From Sphingopyxis sp. H053 (GTDB lineage Bacteria; Pseudomonadota; Alphaproteobacteria; Sphingomonadales; Sphingomonadaceae), in the NCBI RefSeq assembly GCF_001468225.1, contig NZ_LNRU01000008.1, forward strand, positions 151,114 to 215,113: 64,000 bases of DNA. The letters are read 5' to 3'. The notes beneath the pieces are model-generated. The model was given only the letters and a program-made list of their open reading frames with translations. It ran no database searches and was not told the DNA's origin. Below, piece after piece: positions 8,234 to 19,497 of the stretch. The position numbers and the translations under genes are program-made. Position 1 is the stretch's first letter. Each line of letters opens with the position of its first letter.

Positions 8234-9052
8234 ATGGGAGAGATGAAGGAAACGACGCACCGCGTCGCGGGTGGCTATGACATCCACATCAAGGAAGCGG
8301 GCGAAGGCCCGGCGCTGGTGTTCGTCCACGGCAGCGGCCCCGGCGCATCGGGACTGTCCAATTTCCGGCAGAATGTCGATGCGTTCGTCGCGGCCGGCTA
8401 CCGCGTCATCCTGCCCGACCTGATCGGCTATGGCGCCTCGTCGCAGCCCGAAGACATCGACTATACGCTGACCTTGTTCACCGACACGCTGTACGATGCG
8501 CTGAAGGCGCACGGGATCGACAAGGCGACGCTGATCGGCAACTCGCTCGGCGGCGGCGTCGCGATCCAGATGACGCAGGACCATCCCGAATTCACCGAGC
8601 GCCTGATCCTGATGGCGCCCGGCTGCATCGAGGAGCTCGACGTCTATTTCGCGATGCCCGGCATCGCCGACATGCGCTCCTCGTTCGGCAGCCCCGACTT
8701 CAGCCTCGCCGACCAGCGGCGCCTCGGCGAAAATCTGGTCTATGACCCGAAGCACATCACCGATGCGCTCGTCGAGGAACGTTTCGCGGTCGCGAGCCGG
8801 CAGCCCAAGGAGGTGATCACGCGGATGCGGACGCATAATGTCCGGCCGCGGCTCGGCGAGATCAAGGTCCCGATCCTGCTTTTCTGGGGCCAGAACGAAC
8901 GCTTCATGCCGCTCTCGGGCATCCAGTATTTCTTCGAAGCGTGCGACGATGTGCGCTGTGTGACCTTCAACAAGGTCGGCCACTGGGTGCAGGTCGAGCG
9001 CGCGAGCGAGTTCAACCGCTATGCGATCGAGTTCCTCGATGAGCATCGCTGA
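8234..9052 (+). CDS. hsaD: Meta-cleavage product hydrolase (HsaD/TesD-like)
   Basis: Alpha/beta hydrolase of 272 aa that breaks the C-C bond of the ring-opened product 4,9-DSHA. ATG 8234 is chosen because AGAGGA (8221-8226) lies 7 nt before it; the ATG at 8228 is too close. Motifs: oxyanion loop HGSGPGASG, nucleophile Ser104 in GNSLGGG, and catalytic His250 in GHWVQVE. The triad acid, normally Asp in the WGRxDR motif, reads Glu (WGQNER, Glu222), confirmed by the codon GAA. Overlaps the hydratase gene by 14 bp. Confidence 0.87.
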   Translation: MGEMKETTHRVAGGYDIHIKEAGEGPALVFVHGSGPGASGLSNFRQNVDAFVAAGYRVILPDLIGYGASSQPEDIDYTLTLFTDTLYDALKAHGIDKATLIGNSLGGGVAIQMTQDHPEFTERLILMAPGCIEELDVYFAMPGIADMRSSFGSPDFSLADQRRLGENLVYDPKHITDALVEERFAVASRQPKEVITRMRTHNVRPRLGEIKVPILLFWGQNERFMPLSGIQYFFEACDDVRCVTFNKVGHWVQVERASEFNRYAIEFLDEHR

Positions 9053-9827
9053 AACTTACGGGCGCGAGCTTTATGCGGCGCTGCGCGACCGGCGCACGGT
9101 TGAACCGCTGATCGCGCGCGATGCCTCGCTGACGATCGACGACGCCTATGCGATCAGCCTCGACTTCCTGTCGCGGCGGCTGAAGGACGGCGAGCGCGTC
9201 GTCGGCAAGAAGATCGGCGTCACGTCGAAGGCGGTGCAGGACATGCTGGGCGTTCACCAGCCCGATTTCGGCTTCCTCACCGACTGGATGTATGTCGAGG
9301 GCGATATCGATATCGACGCGAAAGCGCTGATCGCGCCGCGCGCCGAGGCAGAGATCGCGTTCATCCTGAAGGACAGCCTGAACGGCCCGGGCGTGACCGC
9401 CGCCGACGTGATTGCGGCAACCGCGAGCATCGCCCCCTGTTTCGAGATCGTCGACAGCCGCATCACCGACTGGAAGATCGGCATTGTCGACACGGTTGCC
9501 GACAACGCCTCGTGCGGGGTCTTCGTGCTCGGCAAGGAACGTATCGATCCGCGCGGGCTCGATCTTCCGAACCTGCATGTCGCGGTCGCGAAAAACGGAT
9601 CGCCGCTGTCCGAAGGCTATGGCCATGCGGTTCAGGGCGACCCCGCGCAGGCGGTCGCGTGGCTCGCCAATACGCTCGGCGCGCACGGCGTGACGCTCGA
9701 TGCCGGCGACATCATCCTGTCGGGCAGCCTCGTGCCGCTCGCGCCCGCGGTGAAGGGCGACATCTTCGAAATGATCCTCGGCGACGGGCGCCGCACGCTC
9801 GGCCATTGCGTCGCGCGTTTTGTATAA
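9039..9827 (+). CDS. hsaE: 2-keto-4-pentenoate hydratase (HsaE/TesE-like)
   Basis: 262 aa member of the MhpD/XylJ-type hydratase family, adding water to the 2-hydroxy-dienoate released by the hydrolase. The chosen ATG at 9039 lies inside the end of the hydrolase gene and yields the normal family start MSIAETYGRELYAALRDR. GKKIGVTSKAVQDMLGV and the metal-binding region PRAEAEIAFIL are clear. It feeds the aldolase/dehydrogenase pair immediately downstream. Confidence 0.88.
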   Translation: MSIAETYGRELYAALRDRRTVEPLIARDASLTIDDAYAISLDFLSRRLKDGERVVGKKIGVTSKAVQDMLGVHQPDFGFLTDWMYVEGDIDIDAKALIAPRAEAEIAFILKDSLNGPGVTAADVIAATASIAPCFEIVDSRITDWKIGIVDTVADNASCGVFVLGKERIDPRGLDLPNLHVAVAKNGSPLSEGYGHAVQGDPAQAVAWLANTLGAHGVTLDAGDIILSGSLVPLAPAVKGDIFEMILGDGRRTLGHCVARFV

Positions 9828-9836
9828 GGAATGGCA

Positions 9837-10781
9837 ATGACACGGGTGAAGGCGGCGATCATCGGATCGGGCAATATCGGCACCGACCTGATGATCAAGA
9901 TGATCAAATATCCGCAGAATATGGAGCTGGTGGCGGTCGTCGGCATCGACGAGAAGTCCGAAGGACTCGCGATGGCGCGCGAACGCGGCGTGGCGACAAC
10001 GCATGAAGGCATCGACGGGCTCAAGGCCATGGACGTCTATCCCGAGATCGGCATCGTGTTCGACGCGACCAGCGCCTATGCGCACAAGGTGCACGACGCC
10101 GCGCTGCGCGCCGACGGCAAGCAGGTCGTCGACCTGACCCCCGCCGCGATCGGCCCCTATACGATCCCGACCGTCAACGGCGAGGACAACCTCGACGCCG
10201 GCAACGTCAATATGGTGACCTGCGGCGGACAGGCGACGATCCCGATGGTCGCCGCGGTCAGCCAGGTCGCGACCGTCCATTATGCCGAGATCGTCGCGTC
10301 GGTCTCGTCGCGCTCGGCGGGCCCCGGCACCCGCGCCAACATCGACGAGTTCACCCGCACGACTGCCGGAGCGATCGAAAAGGTCGGCGGCGCAGCGCAG
10401 GGCAAGGCGATCATCATCCTCAACCCCGCCGAGCCGCCGATGATCATGCGCGACACGGTGTTCACCCTGTCCGAAGGCGCCGACGAGGACACCATCCGTG
10501 CCAGCGTCGAGGCGATGGTGAAAAAGGTGCAAGCCTATGTGCCCGGCTATCGCCTGAAGCAGGAAGTGCAGTTCGAGCGCTTCGGCGACAACAACAAGCT
10601 CAAGATTCCCGGGCGCGGCGAGTTTACGGGCATCAAGACGATGATCCTGCTCGAGGTCGAGGGCGCGGGCGATTATCTGCCCCCCTATTCGGGCAATCTC
10701 GACATTATGACCGCCGCCGCCAAGGCGACCGGCGAACTGCTCGCGGAGCGTATTCGCGAAGGAAAGAAGGTGGTCGCATGA
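9837..10781 (+). CDS. hsaG: Acetaldehyde dehydrogenase (acylating) (HsaG/TesF/MhpF family)
   Basis: 314 aa. Start ATG 9837 sits 6 nt after AAGGA; the ATG at 9831 touches it. NAD-binding [10 protein letters not shown] at the N-terminus and the catalytic Cys in [14 protein letters not shown] are typical. It oxidises the short aldehyde made by the aldolase to its acyl-CoA (propanal in the steroid pathway), receiving it through a channel in the heteromeric complex. Overlaps the aldolase start (ATGA). Confidence 0.93.
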   Translation: MTRVKAAIIGSGNIGTDLMIKMIKYPQNMELVAVVGIDEKSEGLAMARERGVATTHEGIDGLKAMDVYPEIGIVFDATSAYAHKVHDAALRADGKQVVDLTPAAIGPYTIPTVNGEDNLDAGNVNMVTCGGQATIPMVAAVSQVATVHYAEIVASVSSRSAGPGTRANIDEFTRTTAGAIEKVGGAAQGKAIIILNPAEPPMIMRDTVFTLSEGADEDTIRASVEAMVKKVQAYVPGYRLKQEVQFERFGDNNKLKIPGRGEFTGIKTMILLEVEGAGDYLPPYSGNLDIMTAAAKATGELLAERIREGKKVVA

Positions 10782-11824
10782 GCGCGCAATTCAACGTCGA
10801 GGCGGGCGACAAGCTCTATATCCAGGACGTCACGCTGCGCGACGGGATGCACGCGATCCGCCATATGTATGGCATCGCCGAGGTGAAGGCGATCGCCAAG
10901 GCGCTCGACGACGCGGGGGTTGACGCGATCGAGGTCGCGCATGGCGATGGCCTGAGCGGCGCGAGCTTCAACTATGGCTTCGGCGCACACACCGACTGGG
11001 AATGGCTGGAAGCGGTCGCATCGGTGCTCACCAAATCGGTGCTCACCACGCTGATCCTGCCGGGCGTCGGCACGGTCGAGGAACTTCGCCGAGCCTATGA
11101 CCTCGGCGTCCGTTCGGTGCGCGTCGCGACGCATTGCACCGAGGCCGATGTGTCGAAGCAGCATATCGGCATCGCGCGCGACCTCGGCATGGACGTCGCG
11201 GGCTTCCTGATGATGAGCCATATGATCGAGCCCGAAGCGCTCGCGAGCCAGGCCCTGCTGATGGAAAGCTATGGCGCCCAATGCGTCTATGTCACCGACA
11301 GCGGCGGCGCGCTCGACATGGACGGCGTCAAGGCGCGGCTCGAAGCCTATGACCGCGTGCTCAAGCCCGAAACGCAGCGCGGCATGCACGCGCACCACAA
11401 TCTATCGCTCGGCGTCGCGAACAGCATCGTCGCGGCGCAGGTGGGCGCGGTGCGTATCGACGCCTCGCTCACCGGCATGGGTGCGGGCGCGGGCAACGCG
11501 CCGCTCGAGGTCTTCATCGCCGCCGCCGACCGCAAGGGCTGGAACCATGGCTGCGACGTCAATGCGCTGATGGACGCCGCCGAGGATCTGGTGCGTCCGC
11601 TTCAGGATCGCCCGGTCCGCGTCGACCGCGAAACGCTCGCGCTCGGCTATGCGGGCGTCTATTCGAGCTTCCTGCGTCACGCCGAAAAGGCGGCCGAAAC
11701 CTATGGTCTCGACACGCGCACGATCCTCGTCGAACTCGGCCGTCGCAAGATGGTCGGCGGGCAGGAGGATATGATCGTCGACGTCGCGCTCGACATGCTG
11801 AAGGCGCGCGAGACCGCCGCATGA
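10778..11824 (+). CDS. hsaF: 4-hydroxy-2-oxovalerate aldolase (HsaF/TesG/MhpE family)
   Basis: 348 aa class II aldolase of the HMGL-like TIM-barrel family. The N-terminal [12 protein letters not shown] carries the Arg-Asp pair and metal-linked residues, and MHAHHN supplies metal ligands; the C-terminal helical DmpG communication domain follows. It splits 4-hydroxy-2-oxoacids to pyruvate and an aldehyde passed to the acetaldehyde dehydrogenase encoded just upstream, with which it overlaps by four bases. It also overlaps the next flavoprotein gene as ATGA, so at least five genes are translationally coupled. Confidence 0.93.
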   Translation: MSAQFNVEAGDKLYIQDVTLRDGMHAIRHMYGIAEVKAIAKALDDAGVDAIEVAHGDGLSGASFNYGFGAHTDWEWLEAVASVLTKSVLTTLILPGVGTVEELRRAYDLGVRSVRVATHCTEADVSKQHIGIARDLGMDVAGFLMMSHMIEPEALASQALLMESYGAQCVYVTDSGGALDMDGVKARLEAYDRVLKPETQRGMHAHHNLSLGVANSIVAAQVGAVRIDASLTGMGAGAGNAPLEVFIAAADRKGWNHGCDVNALMDAAEDLVRPLQDRPVRVDRETLALGYAGVYSSFLRHAEKAAETYGLDTRTILVELGRRKMVGGQEDMIVDVALDMLKARETAA

Positions 11825-13293
11825 CGGGCTTCTCCGCCGCTCGCCCCTTTCCTCACGAACAGGTCGAGCGCTGGGACGCCGAGACCGATGTCGCGATCGT
11901 CGGCTTCGGCGCCGCGGGCGCGTGCGCGGCGATCGAGGCGGCCGAAGCCGGCGCCGCGGTGGTGCTGTTCGAGGCGGCCTCGGGCAGCGGCGGCGCCTCG
12001 GCATTGTCGGGGGGCGAAATCTACCTCGGCGGCGGCGGCGGCACCGACGCGCAGCGCGCCGCGGGCTTTGCCGATACCACCGAAGCGCTCGAAGCCTATC
12101 TGATGATGGCGGGCGGCCCCGATGCCGATGCCGCCAAGGTTGCGCTCTATGCGCGCGAAAGCCTCGGCCATTATCAATGGCTCAAGGATCAGGGGATTCC
12201 CCACAAAGGGACATTCCTTCCCGGCAAGATCATCGAGCCCGCCGAAGACGACACGCTGATCTGGTCGGGCAGCGAGGCCGCTTGGCCCTTTTCCGAGGCG
12301 GCCGCCCCGGCGCCGCGCGGGCACACGATCCAGTTCATGGGCTGGGGCGGCGGGCGCAAGCTGATGGACATATTCGAAGCGCGGGTTCGCGCGCTCGGCG
12401 TCGACGTTCAATGCGATGCGCGCGTGCTGTCGCTCGTCGTCGACACCGACGCCCGCGTCACCGGCCTGGTCGTCCGCCTCGACGGCCAGCCGCGATTTAT
12501 TCGCGCGCGCAAGGGCGTGATCCTCGCCACCGGCGGTTTCTGCATGAACGACGACATGCTCCGCCGCCACGCGCCGCAAACGCTGCGCCTCGCGAACCCG
12601 ATCGGCGAGAACGACAATGGTTCGGGCATCTTGATGGGTATGGGCGCCGGCGGCGATGCGATCCACATGGACGAGTTTTTCACCACCTGCCCGTGGATCA
12701 TGCCCGAAAGCCTCGTGAAAGGCATTTTCGTCAACGAACGCGGGCAGCGCTTCATCAACGAGGATTGTTATCATGGGCGGGTCAGCCGGACGATGCTCGA
12801 CCAGCCCGGCGACCGCGTCTTCCTGCTCGTCGACAACGCGATTTTTGCGCGGCCGCTCGACCTTGCGCGGATCGAGATCGCCGCGGTGGGCGACAGCTGG
12901 GAGGAGGTCGAACGCGAACTCGGCCTGCCCGAAAACACGCTGGCGCCGACCGTCCACATCTTCAACCGCTACGCCGCCGAAGGCCATGATCCGATCTTCA
13001 ACAAGGCGCCCGAATGGCTGAAAGTGCTCGACGAAGGCCCTTTCGCGGCGCTGGAGCTCAACATCCGCACCAGCTTCTTTTCCTTCTTCACGCTCGGCGG
13101 CCTCAACACCCGCGCGTCGGGCGAAGTGCTCGATCGCGCCGGCGAGATCGTTGCCGGTCTCTATGCCGCGGGCCGCGCCACATCGGGCCTGCCGCGCTGG
13201 GGGCATGGTTATAGCTCGGGTCTCAGCCTCGCCGACTGCACCTTCTTCGGGCGTATGGCGGGGCGGCAGGCGGCAACCGCCACGCCCGACTAA
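11821..13293 (+). CDS. FAD-dependent KstD/fumarate-reductase family dehydrogenase; candidate 3-oxo-5-alpha-steroid delta-4-dehydrogenase
   Basis: 490 aa flavoprotein with an N-terminal [18 protein letters not shown] dinucleotide motif and [19 protein letters not shown], typical of the succinate dehydrogenase/KstD superfamily. The C-terminus ([20 protein letters not shown], then [10 protein letters not shown]) differs from the delta-1 enzyme at 1287 and resembles delta-4-(5-alpha) dehydrogenases (TesI/Kst4D), a resemblance recalled rather than computed. Two different KstD-family genes in one cluster is also the Comamonas tesH-tesI situation. Last gene of the rightward operon; its stop overlaps that of the convergent SDR gene by four bases. 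Confidence 0.75.
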   Translation: MTGFSAARPFPHEQVERWDAETDVAIVGFGAAGACAAIEAAEAGAAVVLFEAASGSGGASALSGGEIYLGGGGGTDAQRAAGFADTTEALEAYLMMAGGPDADAAKVALYARESLGHYQWLKDQGIPHKGTFLPGKIIEPAEDDTLIWSGSEAAWPFSEAAAPAPRGHTIQFMGWGGGRKLMDIFEARVRALGVDVQCDARVLSLVVDTDARVTGLVVRLDGQPRFIRARKGVILATGGFCMNDDMLRRHAPQTLRLANPIGENDNGSGILMGMGAGGDAIHMDEFFTTCPWIMPESLVKGIFVNERGQRFINEDCYHGRVSRTMLDQPGDRVFLLVDNAIFARPLDLARIEIAAVGDSWEEVERELGLPENTLAPTVHIFNRYAAEGHDPIFNKAPEWLKVLDEGPFAALELNIRTSFFSFFTLGGLNTRASGEVLDRAGEIVAGLYAAGRATSGLPRWGHGYSSGLSLADCTFFGRMAGRQAATATPD

Positions 13294-14162
13294 TAGACGA
13301 TCGCGGGGTTCGGCTCGCGCGGGCTGCCCAGCATCTCGCGGTGCGACGGCGGCGTCTTGCCGCGGTCGGTGATGCCATAGCGTCCCGCAATCTCTGCGCC
13401 GATGACGGTGTGCCCCGACAGCTCGTCGCCCTGGGGGTCGCTGGCGATCGCGTGGATGATGTGCCCGGTGAACTGCGGCATCTCGGCCATCGCCATGAAG
13501 CCTTCATATTGCTCCTTGTGGACCTCGGCCGCGCCCAGCGCACGCTCGGTGATCTGCGGCCCCAGCCAGATCGAGACGGTGCGAACGCCATGCGGGCGGA
13601 AATCGACCGCCATGTCGTGCGCGAACTTGTCGACGCCCGCTTTCTGCGCGCCATAGGCCGCGCCGTGCATGTAGCAGCTGGCACCGAAGGAGGAGGTGAA
13701 GGCGATCAGCCCTGATTTCTGTTCCACCATCATCGCGGCGGCGTGCCAGCTCGCGACATAGGCCGAACGCAGCCCGACGTTCAGGATTTCGACCGCCGCA
13801 AGCTCCTTTTCCCAGAAGGGCGCCTGCGTGATGAGCTGGTGATGGATATAGGTCGCGTTGTTCACGAGGATGTCGAGCCGCCCCGAATCCTTGCGTACCC
13901 GTTCGAAAAGCGCCGCGACCTGCGCATCGTCGGCGTGGTCGCAAGCGACCGCGACGCCCTTGCCGCCCGCCGCCGTCACCGCCGCGGCGGTTTCGTGGAT
14001 GGTCCCCGCCAGCGGCGCGCCGTCCCACCCCGTCGCATCGCTGCGATCGCTGCTACGGCCGGTGACATAGACCGTCATCCCCTTTTCGCCGAGACCGATC
14101 GCAATGCCCTTGCCCGCGCCGCGGCTGGCGCCCGTCACGACGGCGATTGCCGGATTTGCCAT
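13290..14162 (-). CDS. Short-chain dehydrogenase/reductase
   Basis: SDR of 290 aa, longer than classical members, starting at the ATG at 14162 (MANPAIAVVTGASRGAGKG). Cofactor loop TGASRGAG, NNAT, catalytic Ser in FTSSFGAS and Tyr/Lys in YGAQKAG are all present. The extended C-terminal part recalls DHRS1-like SDRs. It lies 26 bp after the monooxygenase gene on the same strand, so both probably act on one substrate, for example alcohol to ketone before Baeyer-Villiger insertion. Substrate unknown. Confidence 0.85.
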   Translation of the reverse strand: MANPAIAVVTGASRGAGKGIAIGLGEKGMTVYVTGRSSDRSDATGWDGAPLAGTIHETAAAVTAAGGKGVAVACDHADDAQVAALFERVRKDSGRLDILVNNATYIHHQLITQAPFWEKELAAVEILNVGLRSAYVASWHAAAMMVEQKSGLIAFTSSFGASCYMHGAAYGAQKAGVDKFAHDMAVDFRPHGVRTVSIWLGPQITERALGAAEVHKEQYEGFMAMAEMPQFTGHIIHAIASDPQGDELSGHTVIGAEIAGRYGITDRGKTPPSHREMLGSPREPNPAIVY

Positions 14163-14188
14163 GTCACTCTCCCTATTGGGCGTCGCCT

Positions 14189-15667
14189 TCAGGCGGCAAC
14201 TTCGGCCTTCACCATCTCGAAATCGGCGAAAACGGGCTTCGCCATCACATCGGCGAAATGGCCGTAGCTCCACGGCCAGGTCATCGGCACGCCATCCTTG
14301 CCCAGATACCAGCTCGAACAGCCCGACGCGAAGATCGTGCCTTTGGCAGCCTCGGTCCGCGCGTCGTCATAACGCGCCATGGCGTCGGGCGTGACGCAGA
14401 TTTCGTCGCATTCGCCGCTCGTCACCTTGTCGAGGAGCTGCTCGATATAGCCCCATTGACGTTCAGCGACGTCGATCAGCGAGAAATTGCCGACCGGCCC
14501 CGTCGGCCCGTTGAGGAAGAAGAAGTTCGGGAAATCGGGGAGCGAGATCGCGTTGTACGCGGTCGCGTGCTTCGCCCACATGTCGTCGAGCGACGCGCCG
14601 CCGCGCCCGGTCACGACCGCGGGGCGAATGAAGCGGTCGGCGTGAAAACCCGTCGCGAGGATGATGAGGTCGAGTTCGTGGAGCACGCCGTCGCTCGTCC
14701 GGATACCCTGCGGCTCGATGCGCTCGATCCCCTCGATCACGATGTCGACGTCATGCTGCTGCACGACCTGATAATAATCGGGCGAGAAGATCAGCCGCTT
14801 GCACGCTGCACGGTAATTCGGGCGCAACCGCTCGCGAAGCACCGGGTCGGCGACGCCCTGTTCCAGATTGTCGCGCACGATCGTTTCGATAATGTGCATC
14901 TCTTCGCTGTCGGGCTTGATGATGCCCGCGGTGAAACGCAGCACATTCGCCTGATAGTCGGGATCGTAACGAACCGCGTCGATCAGCGCCGGGTCGCGGC
15001 GGAACGCCTCGCGCTGCTCCTCGGAATAAGGCGTGTTCGGCATCGGCATGATCCATTGCGGCGAGCGCTGGAAATGGCCGAGCTTGCCCGCGCGCGCGGC
15101 GAGCGCAGAGACGAGCTGGACCCCGGTCGAACCGCTGCCGACGACGCCGATGCGCTTGCCGTCGAGCGCGATCGCATCGTCCCAGCGCGCGCTGTGCGCG
15201 ACGGTGCCGGCGAAGCTGCCCAGCCCCTCGATCTCGGGCATCCGCGGATGATGAAGGACGCCCGTCGCGGTGATGACGACATCGGCCTCGACGGTCATCC
15301 CCGGCTTGGTCGTGACGGTCCAGACGCCGTCCGCATAGGTGCAGCTATCGACCTCCTGCCCGAAATGCGCGACCTCGCGCAGGCCGAAACGATCGGTCAC
15401 ATCTTCGAAATAGTCCTGGATCTCGGGACCCGGCGCCAGATAGCTGCTCCACTCGGCATTGGGCGCGAAGCTGTAGGTATAGGCGTGCGCGGGAACGTCG
15501 CAGTTGAGCCCCGGATAGCGGTTCTCGCGCCAGGTGCCGCCGATCGTGTGCGCCTTTTCGAGAAGCGTGACGTTGCGATAGCCCGCCTCGCGCAGCCGGA
15601 TCGCCGCCAATATCCCCGACATGCCCGCGCCGATGACGACATATCGCAGGTCCAGATTGCGCCCCAC
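14189..15667 (-). CDS. Flavin-containing Baeyer-Villiger-type monooxygenase
   Basis: 492 aa class B flavoprotein monooxygenase: N-terminal FAD motif GAGMSGILAAIRLREAG followed by GGTWRENRYPGLNCDVPAHAY, the BVMO fingerprint FxGxxxHxxxW (FAGTVAHSARW), and the NADPH Rossmann motif GVVGSGSTGVQ. Such enzymes turn ketones into esters or lactones; in a steroid locus a cyclic or side-chain ketone is a reasonable substrate, but this is inference. It heads a two-gene operon with the SDR. The upstream 366 bp contains an integrase fragment in place of a recognisable regulator. Confidence 0.88.
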   Translation of the reverse strand: MGRNLDLRYVVIGAGMSGILAAIRLREAGYRNVTLLEKAHTIGGTWRENRYPGLNCDVPAHAYTYSFAPNAEWSSYLAPGPEIQDYFEDVTDRFGLREVAHFGQEVDSCTYADGVWTVTTKPGMTVEADVVITATGVLHHPRMPEIEGLGSFAGTVAHSARWDDAIALDGKRIGVVGSGSTGVQLVSALAARAGKLGHFQRSPQWIMPMPNTPYSEEQREAFRRDPALIDAVRYDPDYQANVLRFTAGIIKPDSEEMHIIETIVRDNLEQGVADPVLRERLRPNYRAACKRLIFSPDYYQVVQQHDVDIVIEGIERIEPQGIRTSDGVLHELDLIILATGFHADRFIRPAVVTGRGGASLDDMWAKHATAYNAISLPDFPNFFFLNGPTGPVGNFSLIDVAERQWGYIEQLLDKVTSGECDEICVTPDAMARYDDARTEAAKGTIFASGCSSWYLGKDGVPMTWPWSYGHFADVMAKPVFADFEMVKAEVAA

Positions 15668-16033
15668 TATCCACTCCAGTTTTCCGATTGCTCTTGCCCC
15701 GTTCCCTACGGCCGCTGCCGGGCGCCCACATCACTCAAATGGACGAGATCGGGAGCAGCGTGAACAGAAGCGCGTGTCGAGTCCGCCACCGTCGGAGATC
15801 TTGTGGGGCTTTAGGCGGGGGTCGGCTTGCCGAATAATTGCTTCACTCAATGGCACTTGGTAACGCTCCTCTGTTGGAGCGGCCGAGTGCGTCAAAGACA
15901 TTGAGATCGTCTCATATCGCGAAGCTGTGAAAAGATGGGCAGCCAATTCCGTTATGGGCCGGCTACGCACGATAGGCATAGGGGAGACAGGTGCGGAAAG
16001 CGGATATCACCCGACGGGCGAATATCTCTGCGG
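15668..16033. other. Intergenic region with a truncated integrase; otherwise nothing recognised
   Basis: 366 bp between the monooxygenase and DAO genes. Apart from the integrase stub at 15779-15856 and a small GCTCC/GGAGC hairpin around 15865-15880 without a T-run, I see no gene or clear promoter. Confidence 0.5.
15779..15856 (-). pseudogene. 5' fragment of a P4-type tyrosine integrase (arm-binding DUF4102 domain)
   Basis: Reading leftwards from a GTG at 15856, preceded by AGAGGAG about 9 nt upstream, the frame encodes PLSEAIIRQADPRLKPHK followed by ISDGGGL. This matches the first 25 or so residues of P4-like integrases (consensus like PLTDxAIRxAKPRDKPYKLSDGGGLYL). Downstream the frame no longer resembles an integrase and stops at about 15731; no catalytic domain is found before the monooxygenase gene. 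The ribosome site and start survive, the rest is deleted. This suggests a decayed integrative element at this junction. Recognised by eye from family consensus, hence moderate confidence. Confidence 0.5.
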
Positions 16034-17269
16034 TCAGAACTTCCGATGGAAGCTGACTAAATCTGCGTCCGGGTCACCGTAGCCGCAGATCAAGCCGCGC
16101 AAAATCTGGGCCGCCATCATCGAGAAGGTGATGCCATTCCCGCCATACCCCATCGCGGCATAGCAGTTCGGCATGCCCGGGATGCGGCCGATGGTCGGTG
16201 TCCCCACCGGGCTGTCACCGAAGCTGCCGGCCCAGCTATAAGTGGGCGTGGCGTCGACGCCCGGCAGCAAAGCCGCAAGCTTTAGGGACAACGTCGCTGC
16301 CTTGTCGGGAAGCTTGGCATCGCGGAGCTCCGCATCGCCGATTTCCTCATCCTCGCCGCCGCAAATGATTTCTCCGCGTGGGGTGGTCCGGATGTACAGG
16401 TACGGATCGGCGGCTTCCCAGATCATCGCGGCGGTCGGCCAGATGGCGCGAGGCTGCGGGCGCGTCGCGATCGACCAGCTCGAGATGATCTTGTTTCCCT
16501 TGCGTGGGATGCCTTTCATCATCTCATAGCCCGTCGCCATCACGGCATGGCGCGCGCGAATAGCTGGTCCGCGAGCCGACACCAGAGTTACACCATCGCC
16601 CGTGGGCACTAAGTCGCAGATATCGACTGGCGAATAGAGCCGGGCGCCGCGCGCCAGCGCGACGTTCAGATAACCCGCGGTGAGACGACGCGGATCGGCG
16701 GAGTAATTGCCGAAGCCGATCAGCGCGTGACGTCCCTTGATCCCGTAGCGCTCCTGCACGGCAGCGGGCTTGAGCAGCTCGACCTCGAAGCCAGCGCGTC
16801 GCCGGGCGTCGGCCTCGATCGCGAGACCGCCCGCGTCGAGCACATCGCCATCGAGATAGATCGAGCCGCGCGTCGCGCCATCGACGGCGAGGCCCAGCCG
16901 TTCGGTCCGTTCGCGCAGTGCATCGACCGATTGGCGCGAGCGGCGCCAGATGCGTTCGGCCTTCTCGCGACCGATCCGCTCGGCCATCAGGGTCAGCGGC
17001 GTATCGAGCTCATATTGCAGCATCGCGGTCGACGCGGCGGTCGATCCTTCGGCCGGGCCCCGGCGATCGACGATGACGGTGTTGAGTCCCGCGTCCGACA
17101 GCGCTTCCGCGATCAGCGCGCCCGATACGCCGGCCCCAACGACGACCACGTCGCACGCGATGTCCCGTGTCAGCGGCTGTGCGGCGATAGCGGGACGGCG
17201 CCGCGCCGACCAGATCGACTGGCCGGTCCGGAGGTCGCGATGATGGGTAGCCGATGCCCGGCTCACCAA
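16034..17269 (-). CDS. FAD-dependent oxidoreductase, DAO (glycine oxidase-like) family
   Basis: 411 aa. FAD-binding VVVVGAGVSGALIAEALSDAGL near residue 40 and a C-terminal GYGGNGITFSMMAA stretch, as in D-amino-acid oxidase/glycine oxidase/GlpD-like oxidases. The start is a TTG (17269) or the next codon GTG (17266), neither with a good ribosome site; it follows the catalase stop by 9 bp, suggesting translational coupling. An H2O2-producing oxidase next to a catalase makes functional sense. Amine or amino-acid substrate cannot be assigned. Confidence 0.82.
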   Translation of the reverse strand: MVSRASATHHRDLRTGQSIWSARRRPAIAAQPLTRDIACDVVVVGAGVSGALIAEALSDAGLNTVIVDRRGPAEGSTAASTAMLQYELDTPLTLMAERIGREKAERIWRRSRQSVDALRERTERLGLAVDGATRGSIYLDGDVLDAGGLAIEADARRRAGFEVELLKPAAVQERYGIKGRHALIGFGNYSADPRRLTAGYLNVALARGARLYSPVDICDLVPTGDGVTLVSARGPAIRARHAVMATGYEMMKGIPRKGNKIISSWSIATRPQPRAIWPTAAMIWEAADPYLYIRTTPRGEIICGGEDEEIGDAELRDAKLPDKAATLSLKLAALLPGVDATPTYSWAGSFGDSPVGTPTIGRIPGMPNCYAAMGYGGNGITFSMMAAQILRGLICGYGDPDADLVSFHRKF

Positions 17270-17278
17270 AAATGGCGA

Positions 17279-19429
<2,151 letters not shown>

Positions 19430-19497
19430 CGATCGTTCCTTCAGCCGCGGAAGGCGACACTGCTACAATCCGCCGCATCGCCATATGTTGCGTGGGC

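Noticed and set aside
6815..10532. Two very long antisense frames (743 and 506 codons) under the hsa operon
   Set aside because: Mirror images of conserved catabolic genes, Arg/Asp/His-rich composition, no family resemblance.
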